Assembly: GCA_947450645.1 (NCBI GenBank)
Contig: CANFWH010000012.1
Location: forward strand, 1 to 50,398
Source of the DNA: Comamonadaceae bacterium
GTDB taxonomy: Bacteria; Pseudomonadota; Gammaproteobacteria; Burkholderiales; Burkholderiaceae_C
Direction: 5' to 3'
DNA length: 50,398 bases
Shown: one piece after another, positions 44,371 to 50,398 of the stretch
Position numbering within the stretch: the first letter of the stretch is position 1
Layout: each line of letters opens with the position of its first letter
Translations under genes and position numbers: made by a program
Notes under the pieces: generated by a model
Told to the model about the DNA's origin: nothing
Database searches by the model: none
Seen by the model: only the letters and a program-made list of their open reading frames with translations

Positions 44371-46221
44371 ATGATGTTCCTGATTTTTACTGCCGTCGCC
44401 GTCTTAGTTTTAGCTTGGCTGTGCGCCAAGCGTGGCTGGTTTAAGGGTGACATTTTTATCGCCGTTTCGGTCTTGGGAATTGCGACATTTTTGTTTATTT
44501 TTATCGCCTATCCCGTAGGAAGATCTTTATTCCATGCGCTTTACAACGAAGACGGCATCTTTTCGCTGGCAGCATTTATTGAGCGTTTTGCTAGCGACCG
44601 CATTTGGGGCTTGGGTTGCTTAAATCTTGCCGAGCAAGGCCGCTGCGGCGTGGCGTGGAACACACTGTACTTAAGCTTGATGACGGCTACGGGCACAGTC
44701 ATCATGGGCACTGTTTTGGCGTTACTCGCCGAGCGTCACGTAGCCAAAGCCAGCCGACTGCAAACGCCGCTGCGCCTCTTGTCGATGTTGCCCATCATCA
44801 CGCCGCCGTTTGTCGTGGGACTCGGACTCATCCTCTTATTTGGCCGCGCCGGTGTTGTCAATCAATTTTTAGAATACGCCTTTGGCATTGAGCCCTCGCG
44901 CTGGTTTTACGGCCTCCTTGGCGTCTGGATTGCGCAGATGTTTGCTTTTACGCCTATTGCCTACATGATGATGCGCGGCGTAGTGCAAGGCGTCTCGCCC
45001 AGCCTTGAGGAAGCAGCGCAAACGCTACGCGCCAATCCTGCCCAGACGTTTTATTCCATTACCTTGCCGCTGTTAAAACCCGGCCTTGCCAGTGCATTTT
45101 TGGTAGGCTTTATTGAAAGCATGGCTGACTTTGGCAACCCCATCATTGTGGGCGGACAGTTCAATGTGCTATCCACTGAAATCTTTTTTGCCATCGTCGG
45201 TGCGCAATACGACCAAGGCCGCGCGGCCACGCTGGCTTTGGTCTTAACGGGATTTGCACTCTTGGTCTTTGCAATGCAGCGCGTGTTTTTAGCCGACCAA
45301 AAATTCACCACCGTCGGCGGCAAGGGTGATGCAGGCCTGCCCGTCATGCTGCCTGCTGGCGTGCGCCGCACGGTGCTCGCACTCGCTGTGCCGTGGCTGC
45401 TTTTTACCATCGTCATTTACCTCTTCGCCTTTGCGGGCGGCTTCGTCAAAACATGGGGACGCGATTACAGCCTGACGCTGGCGCACTTCAAAACCGCTTT
45501 CGATTTTGAGTGGGGACAGTACGGCTTGGTTTGGGCTGGCTCGGCTTGGAACTCATTGTTCACCACGGTCAAACTGTCTGCCATTGCCGCGCCGCTCACC
45601 GCCTTGCTGGGTGTGCTCATTGCATGGCTTTTGGCTCGCACAACGTTCAAAGGGCAGTCACTGTTTGAGTTCGCTGCGCTGTTTGCATTTGCGATTCCTG
45701 GCACGGTGCTGGGCGTGAGCTATGTGGTCGCATTTAATGTGCCGCCCATTGAGCTAACAGGCACAGCTGCCATCATCGTGCTGTGCTTTATTTGCCGAGA
45801 TCTGCCTGTGGGCGTGCAAGCGGGCTCGGCTGCATTTGCTCAGATGGACAAATCGCTAGATGAAGCGTCCCTAGTGCTGCGCGGCAATACGCTCAAGACC
45901 TTGCGCTACATCATCTTGCCGCTGCTCAAGCCCGCGCTGGTGGCCGCACTCATCTATAGTTTTGTGCGTGGCATGACGACTATTTCGGCGGTGATCTTTT
46001 TAGTCACTGCCGAAACTGAACTCGCGACCACCTACATCGTTGGCCGTGCAGGCAATGGCGACTACGGCGTGGCGCTGGCCTATTGCACAGTGCTGATGCT
46101 GTGTATGGGCGCGGCCATTGGCCTTATTCAAGCCGTGGTAGGTGAACGCCAACTCGGACGACGCGGCAAAGCCAAAGCTGTGGTTGTCCACAAACTCATT
46201 GCGAATAAAGGCATGACATGA
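44371..46221 (+). CDS. ABC permease with two fused membrane domains (AfuB/FbpB-type)
   Basis: A 616-residue inner-membrane protein with about 12-14 helices. It consists of two fused permease halves, each with a coupling motif: SPSLEEAAQTLRANPAQTFYSITLPLLKP (about 210-238) and MDKSLDEASLVLRGNTLKTLRYIILPLLKP (about 492-521). The fusion and length are closer to AfuB than to the shorter FbpB. It starts 3 bp after the binding-protein gene, and its stop overlaps the ATPase start by 4 bp. The substrate depends on the binding protein: iron or, as argued there, hexose/heptose phosphates. Confidence 0.9.
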   Translation: MMFLIFTAVAVLVLAWLCAKRGWFKGDIFIAVSVLGIATFLFIFIAYPVGRSLFHALYNEDGIFSLAAFIERFASDRIWGLGCLNLAEQGRCGVAWNTLYLSLMTATGTVIMGTVLALLAERHVAKASRLQTPLRLLSMLPIITPPFVVGLGLILLFGRAGVVNQFLEYAFGIEPSRWFYGLLGVWIAQMFAFTPIAYMMMRGVVQGVSPSLEEAAQTLRANPAQTFYSITLPLLKPGLASAFLVGFIESMADFGNPIIVGGQFNVLSTEIFFAIVGAQYDQGRAATLALVLTGFALLVFAMQRVFLADQKFTTVGGKGDAGLPVMLPAGVRRTVLALAVPWLLFTIVIYLFAFAGGFVKTWGRDYSLTLAHFKTAFDFEWGQYGLVWAGSAWNSLFTTVKLSAIAAPLTALLGVLIAWLLARTTFKGQSLFEFAALFAFAIPGTVLGVSYVVAFNVPPIELTGTAAIIVLCFICRDLPVGVQAGSAAFAQMDKSLDEASLVLRGNTLKTLRYIILPLLKPALVAALIYSFVRGMTTISAVIFLVTAETELATTYIVGRAGNGDYGVALAYCTVLMLCMGAAIGLIQAVVGERQLGRRGKAKAVVVHKLIANKGMT

Positions 46222-46997
46222 TCGAATTTAAAAACGTATCTAAGCGCTATGGCGCGTCAGATAAGGATCCACTGGCAGTTGATCGCATCAGCTTCGTCGT
46301 ACCCACAGGCACACTCACCACGCTGCTTGGACCTTCGGGTTGCGGCAAAACCACCACGCTTCGCATGATTGCAGGGTTAGAGTCTCCCGCCAACGGCGAG
46401 ATTTGGATGGCGGATAAAAACGGACAAGTAGAAAACGTCACCACGCGCGCCGCGCATGAACGCAATGTGAGTTTGGTGTTTCAAAGTTACGCGCTTTTCC
46501 CACACATGGACGTGCTCGCCAATGTGGGCTACGGTCTCAAGATGATTGGTGTCAAAAAATTAGAAGCACGAGATCGTGCCATTGAGGCCTTAAAGAATGT
46601 CGGCTTAGTCGGCTTTGATGATCGTCTGCCCAGCGAGCTCTCGGGCGGTCAGCAGCAGCGCGTGGCACTCGCCCGCGCCTTGGTGCTGGAGCCCGCCGTG
46701 CTGTTGTTTGACGAGCCACTCTCGAACTTAGACGCGCAACTGCGCCGTGCCATGCGCGAGGAAATTCGCAACCTACAACAACGCCTCAAACTCACCGTCG
46801 CCTACGTCACGCATGACTTGGTGGAGGCGCTAGCCGTATCCGACCACATCGTCGTGATGGACAAAGGCAGCATTGCGCAACAAGGCACACCACAAGAAGT
46901 ATTTGAACAACCCAAGAACGACTACGTCAAAAACTTTTTAGGCGAGGCTGCGCTTCTCCGAGATGACATTGATCGGTTCCTAAAATGGCAAAGATGA
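46218..46997 (+). CDS. ABC transporter ATP-binding protein (AfuC/FbpC-type, short)
   Basis: A 259-residue ABC ATPase. Walker A is [10 protein letters not shown], the Q-loop [14 protein letters not shown], the signature [15 protein letters not shown] and Walker [16 protein letters not shown], then [10 protein letters not shown]. The family (FbpC/AfuC/PotA) usually has about 340-350 residues with a C-terminal TOBE regulatory domain. This one stops about 15 residues after NFLGEAALL, so that domain is missing. The stop overlaps the transaldolase start (ATGA). Confidence 0.92.
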   Translation: MIEFKNVSKRYGASDKDPLAVDRISFVVPTGTLTTLLGPSGCGKTTTLRMIAGLESPANGEIWMADKNGQVENVTTRAAHERNVSLVFQSYALFPHMDVLANVGYGLKMIGVKKLEARDRAIEALKNVGLVGFDDRLPSELSGGQQQRVALARALVLEPAVLLFDEPLSNLDAQLRRAMREEIRNLQQRLKLTVAYVTHDLVEALAVSDHIVVMDKGSIAQQGTPQEVFEQPKNDYVKNFLGEAALLRDDIDRFLKWQR

Positions 46998-47941
46998 ACC
47001 AACTCGAAGCTCTTAAACAACACACCACCGTCGTTGCCGACACGGGCGACTTTTTGCAGTTAGCGCAATTCAAACCAACCGACGCGACCACCAACCCCTC
47101 GCTAATTTTGAAGGCGGTACAAAAACCTGAGTACGCGCCGCTCATGACGGAAGTGATCGCCGCGCACCGCGACGAATCCATCGACGAGCAAATGGATCGT
47201 CTCTTGGTGCGATTCGGTTGCAAAATTTTGGACGTCGTGCCAGGCCGCGTGTCCACCGAAGTCGATGCAAGGCTCAGCTTCGATACCGCCGCCACACTCA
47301 TGCGCGCGCGCAGGGTGATCGGCCTGTACGTCAATGCGGGCGTGGCTTCCAGCAGGGTACTTATCAAAATTGCCGCTACATGGGAAGGCATACAGGCGGC
47401 GGCAGAGTTAGAGCGCGAAGGCATTCACACCAACCTTACCTTGCTGTTTGCCAAATGCCAAGCGATTGCTTGTGGTGATGCGGGCGTGAAGCTCATTTCA
47501 CCTTTTGTCGGACGCATTTACGACTGGCACAAAAAGGCTGCGGGCGCGGCATGGAACGAGTCTGAGCGCAGCGGGGCAAACGATCCTGGCGTTCAATCCG
47601 TCACTGAGATTTTTAATTACTACAAACGCTTTGGCATCCAAACCGAAGTGATGGGCGCAAGCTTTAGAAACTTGGGGCAGATCACGGCGCTGGCGGGTTG
47701 CGACTTGCTCACTATTGCACCCGATCTGCTGGCTGGATTGGCAGCAATTGATGCGCCACTTGAGCGGAGACTTGCCCCGCAGGCCGCATCCAGCATGGCC
47801 TTGCAGCGTATCCACTACGACGAAGCCGCGTTTAGATTCGCTCTAAACCAAAATGCTTGCGCCACCGAAAAACTAGCCGAAGGTATTCGCGCGTTTGCAG
47901 CGGACACCGAAAAATTAGAAGCACTCATGCGCGCAATATGA
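46994..47941 (+). CDS. tal: Transaldolase
   Basis: A 315-residue class I transaldolase of the pentose phosphate pathway, moving a dihydroxyacetone unit between sedoheptulose 7-phosphate and fructose 6-phosphate. It has [10 protein letters not shown] (Asp17), [18 protein letters not shown], the Schiff-base Lys125 in [10 protein letters not shown] and [16 protein letters not shown] start at 46994, whose ATGA overlaps the ATPase stop and gives the family's usual N-terminus; an ATG three codons earlier is open. Direct coupling to an ABC importer is unusual and suggests a shared metabolic purpose. Confidence 0.95.
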   Translation: MNQLEALKQHTTVVADTGDFLQLAQFKPTDATTNPSLILKAVQKPEYAPLMTEVIAAHRDESIDEQMDRLLVRFGCKILDVVPGRVSTEVDARLSFDTAATLMRARRVIGLYVNAGVASSRVLIKIAATWEGIQAAAELEREGIHTNLTLLFAKCQAIACGDAGVKLISPFVGRIYDWHKKAAGAAWNESERSGANDPGVQSVTEIFNYYKRFGIQTEVMGASFRNLGQITALAGCDLLTIAPDLLAGLAAIDAPLERRLAPQAASSMALQRIHYDEAAFRFALNQNACATEKLAEGIRAFAADTEKLEALMRAI

Positions 47942-49470
47942 GCCTCCATCTAAAAGAATCTTTTGCCGCTGACCCGCAGCGCTTTGAGCATTTCAGTCAA
48001 AGCATTTCAATTGGCCAGCATTCGATTTTTTGCGATCTCTCCAAAAATCTCATCGACCGAAAAATTGAATTCACGCTGATTGCCAGAGCGGCACGCGCTG
48101 GCCTCGAGGCCAAGCGGGACGCGATGTTCAAGAGCGAGGCCATCAACAACACCGAAGACCGCGCGGTGGGGCACATACGCCTACGCGACCCTCAAGATGC
48201 CGAAGTTCGCCCCGTGCTGGATACCTTCCTCGACTATGCCGAAACCATTCGCGCGGATGATGCCATCACCGACATCATCAACATCGGTATTGGCGGCTCA
48301 GACCTCGGCCCCGCGTTTGCTGTACGTGCGCTCGATCAATTTGTGCTCTATAGCAAAGCCATGCAGATCGGGGCTTCCAAGCCTATCCGCTACCACTTCG
48401 TCTCCAACGTCGATGGACATGAACTGAGCGCCGTGCTGCGGCAATGCAAACCCGCCAGCACGCTGTTCATCATCGCCTCCAAAACTTTCACCACAGCAGA
48501 GACCATGCTGAACGCCGCGACCGCTCGCGCTTGGTTTGTGGCGAATGGTGGCACGACTGATGGCTCAAGCGCGCTTGATACATCACGCCATTTTTGCGCC
48601 GTCACGACGAACAGCAGCGCCGCCAAAGACTTCGGCATCAGCACCACGTTTGGCTTTTGGGATTGGGTCGGCGGGCGTTATTCCATCTGGTCTGCCATAG
48701 GGCTGTCCCTCGCCATCGCCATAGGGGACGTGGCTTTCAGAGCATTCCTCGCTGGCGCACACGCCATGGACGAGCACTTCAAAACCGCGCCGCTCGCGCA
48801 AAATCTACCCGTGCGTTTGGGCTTGTTGGATGTGTACTACCGCAATGATCTAAAGCTGACGAGCCGCTGCATCGCACCCTACTCATCAGCGCTTGGCAGG
48901 CTTCCCGCGTACTTGCAGCAGCTAGAGATGGAGAGCAATGGCAAGTCCGTGGATAGCAACGGCAAGCCGCTCACGGTCTCGACATCGCCAGTGGTGTGGG
49001 GCGAAGCAGGCACCAACGGACAGCACGCGTTCTTCCAAATGCTGCATCAAGGCACGGATGTGATTCCCGTCGAATTCGTCGCCGTGAAGACACCGACTTA
49101 CGACACAGGCAATATCAACACTGCCTCGCAAGCCAAGCACCATCAGGCTTTGCTAGCTAACGCCCTAGCTCAAGCACAAGCACTGATGCTTGGGCATTGC
49201 GACGCAGGCGGCCACAAAAACTTCGCAGGCAATCGCCCCAGCACGTTCATCATGCTAGACGCACTCACCCCCGAAACGCTAGGCGCACTCATCGCGCTCT
49301 ACGAGCACCGCGTGTTCGTAAGCGGCGTGCTGTGGGGCATCAATAGCTTCGATCAGTTTGGCGTGGAGCTAGGCAAGGTGCTGGCGAAAGATATTGAGCC
49401 TCGGCTTGTGAGTGGGGATGCAAGCGGACTTGATGCTTCGACGACTGGGTTGTTAAAGGCGATTAACTAA
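47938..49470 (+). CDS. pgi: Glucose-6-phosphate isomerase
   Basis: A 510-residue phosphoglucose isomerase, interconverting glucose 6-phosphate and fructose 6-phosphate. It has [26 protein letters not shown] (sugar phosphate loop), [19 protein letters not shown] (a PGI signature), [26 protein letters not shown] and [11 protein letters not shown]. The ATG at 47938 overlaps the tal stop (ATGA); the longer open frame reaching back into tal is not coding in this frame. It is somewhat shorter than the E. coli enzyme (549) at the N-terminus. Confidence 0.96.
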   Translation: MSLHLKESFAADPQRFEHFSQSISIGQHSIFCDLSKNLIDRKIEFTLIARAARAGLEAKRDAMFKSEAINNTEDRAVGHIRLRDPQDAEVRPVLDTFLDYAETIRADDAITDIINIGIGGSDLGPAFAVRALDQFVLYSKAMQIGASKPIRYHFVSNVDGHELSAVLRQCKPASTLFIIASKTFTTAETMLNAATARAWFVANGGTTDGSSALDTSRHFCAVTTNSSAAKDFGISTTFGFWDWVGGRYSIWSAIGLSLAIAIGDVAFRAFLAGAHAMDEHFKTAPLAQNLPVRLGLLDVYYRNDLKLTSRCIAPYSSALGRLPAYLQQLEMESNGKSVDSNGKPLTVSTSPVVWGEAGTNGQHAFFQMLHQGTDVIPVEFVAVKTPTYDTGNINTASQAKHHQALLANALAQAQALMLGHCDAGGHKNFAGNRPSTFIMLDALTPETLGALIALYEHRVFVSGVLWGINSFDQFGVELGKVLAKDIEPRLVSGDASGLDASTTGLLKAIN

Positions 49471-49471
49471 T

Positions 49472-50053
49472 ATGGAAGCAACCGTTTGGATCAGCTTAGC
49501 TGGCCTCTCTGCAACCGTAGCAGCAAGTGGGATCGGCTTTTACTTTTCACAAAAGTCGCAGCGTTCTCCTCTACGCCAGGAGCTGTATAAGAAGCAGGTT
49601 GAATATTTGACGGAATTTGTAGTTCTCGCAACGCGGCTTCAGATGCTTGCTGCAGGCTACAAGACCGAAACGATGTCTTTCAAGAATGGGAGCGAGGCCG
49701 AGCAAGTCTGGGAGAGTATTGCTGAGCAACTACGCGATATAACGCAGCGCGCGGGGCTTGTCTTGCCAGCGGCGGCGTATTCAACGATGACCGCGTATCG
49801 TGCTGCCCAACACGATTTCGAAGACGCTCTCATTGCCAAAAAGGATCTTGCTCAACCACTACGGACGCTTACTGGAGCCATGAGCCATGTTTTCATGGTC
49901 GGTCGTGAGGTCTTAGGTGCAGACAACCTCAGTTCGGAGTCCATTCGACTTCATAGCTCTAAAGGGTACGAGAACATGAATCGCATTGGAGCAACGGCGC
50001 TAGGCAAAGTTCATGAGGCGCTATGGAATAGAGGAAAGACGCATCCAAAATAA
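49472..50053 (+). CDS. Hypothetical membrane-anchored protein
   Basis: A 193-residue protein of no family I recognise. One N-terminal helix (about 5-25, VWISLAGLSATVAASGIGFYF) would hold it in the inner membrane with the rest in the cytoplasm. The soluble part is mainly helical: RQELYKKQVEYLTEFVVLATRL, AEQVWESIAEQLRDITQRAGLVLPAAAYSTMTAYRAAQHDFED, and a basic C-terminus. It starts 2 bp after the pgi stop, so it is probably co-transcribed with pgi, although its style differs from the flanking housekeeping genes and may indicate acquired DNA. Confidence 0.7.
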   Translation: MEATVWISLAGLSATVAASGIGFYFSQKSQRSPLRQELYKKQVEYLTEFVVLATRLQMLAAGYKTETMSFKNGSEAEQVWESIAEQLRDITQRAGLVLPAAAYSTMTAYRAAQHDFEDALIAKKDLAQPLRTLTGAMSHVFMVGREVLGADNLSSESIRLHSSKGYENMNRIGATALGKVHEALWNRGKTHPK

Positions 50054-50259
50054 GCCTCGGCTAGCTGTGACATCAGTTAGTTAAGAACAAAGCCAAATTG
50101 GATATAAATGGATATGTTTATGGATATCGCCCCTGCGGACTTAGCCATGAAAATATCCACAAATAGCCATAAATAACCGTAAACGTAACCGCAAATAACC
50201 GATTCCCAGTTTTATCCATTGGGTGGAATCGGGTATTTTTACGGGTATGCCTTCAATCG
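50054..50259. repeat. AT-rich spacer with short direct and inverted repeats
   Basis: No gene is seen. The heptamer TGGATAT occurs at 50099-50105, 50109-50115 and 50121-50127, and inverted (ATATCCA) at 50153-50159. It is followed by degenerate units of the type AAATAACCG near 50161-50200. The right end is a probable terminator (listed separately). The repeats recall binding-site clusters, but I see no other origin features. Confidence 0.5.
50199..50240 (+). terminator. Likely rho-independent terminator with large loop
   Basis: CCGATTCC at 50199-50206 pairs exactly with GGAATCGG at 50225-50232. TATTTTT follows at 50234-50240. The 18-nt loop can pair further (CCCA with TGGG). It would end transcription from the pgi/hypothetical unit. 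Confidence 0.6.
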
Positions 50260-50398
50260 CTACTGCCCACCCAGCAACTCAAACGGCAGCGCCTGCTTCA
50301 CCAAAATCACCGTACACGGCGCGTCCATCGCTACTTTGATCGGCACGGTTGCCAATAAGCGCTGCATTTGTAGGCCATGCGTGGCGGCGCCCATGATG
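50260..50398 (-). CDS. C-terminal fragment of a UspA-like stress protein domain (partial)
   Basis: The minus strand reads openly from the window edge to a TAG at 50260. It encodes about 45 residues including IMGAATHGLQMQRLLATVP and DAPCTVILVKQ. The pattern MGA-x(n)-V-x-DAPC-x-VILV is that of the last helix and strand of universal stress protein domains. The rest of the gene lies beyond the right edge, so it may be a stand-alone Usp or a domain fused to a transporter. Confidence 0.65.
   Translation of the reverse strand, partial: IMGAATHGLQMQRLLATVPIKVAMDAPCTVILVKQALPFELLGGQ

Noticed and set aside
43345..46997. Straightforward ferric-iron importer (fbpABC)
   Set aside because: Not excluded, but the absence of a Tyr-Tyr pair and the coupling to tal and pgi made me withhold the fbp gene names.
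50099..50240. Replication origin suggested by DnaA-box-like words and AT-rich repeats
   Set aside because: Only one near-match box, no dnaA/dnaN or other origin neighbours, and the right part is a plausible terminator.

Overview
The window looks like a chromosome segment of a betaproteobacterium, most likely Burkholderiales near Comamonadaceae. The reasons are the gene orders dapA-bamC, tal-pgi and nasA-ybiB-cobA, the paired kinase/phosphatase plus NarK nitrate locus, and the general protein character. Base composition is moderate. This placement rests on family knowledge and was not tested by a search.

Left part (1-12.8 kb): a complete type I-C CRISPR-Cas locus. The array (12 identical 32-nt repeats visible) runs off the left edge. 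Its leader abuts cas2, and a single minus-strand operon encodes cas3, cas5c, cas8c (with an internal cas11c start), cas7c, cas4, cas1 and cas2. To the right lie a tyrosine recombinase with a Fis-like C-terminal helix-turn-helix, a 1.35-kb gene-poor AT-rich stretch holding a 24-bp inverted repeat pair, an excisionase-like gene and a second tyrosine integrase facing the 3' end of a tRNA(CAU) gene. This is the layout of a tRNA-integrated genomic island that may carry the CRISPR-Cas locus.

Middle (12.9-31.4 kb): an EamA permease, tsaD, and an FkbM methyltransferase-TPR-glycosyltransferase gene broken by a one-base frameshift. Then comes a full nitrate assimilation cluster: PP2C/Ser-Thr kinase, narK, an ABC nitrate importer, nirB, a small tandem P-box (PilJ/NarX-like) sensor protein, nirD, nasA, ybiB and cobA (siroheme). 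Three strong and one weaker sigma-54 (-24/-12) promoter matches sit in front of narK, the ABC genes, nirB and the kinase, so the cluster is probably controlled by nitrogen status.

Right part (31.4-50.4 kb): housekeeping genes (an MBL hydrolase, bamC, dapA, a methyltransferase coupled to an unlisted 42-residue membrane protein, an MFS permease), a 1026-residue protein made of two tandem copies of a TPR-GT9-like unit, an AEC permease, priA and ybeY. An AfuABC/FbpABC-type importer follows, translationally coupled to transaldolase and phosphoglucose isomerase. Its binding protein lacks an iron-type Tyr-Tyr pair and carries a His-Asp...Glu pattern, so sugar phosphates are a more attractive cargo than iron. 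The window ends with a membrane-anchored hypothetical gene, a repeat-rich spacer and the C-terminus of a UspA-like protein.
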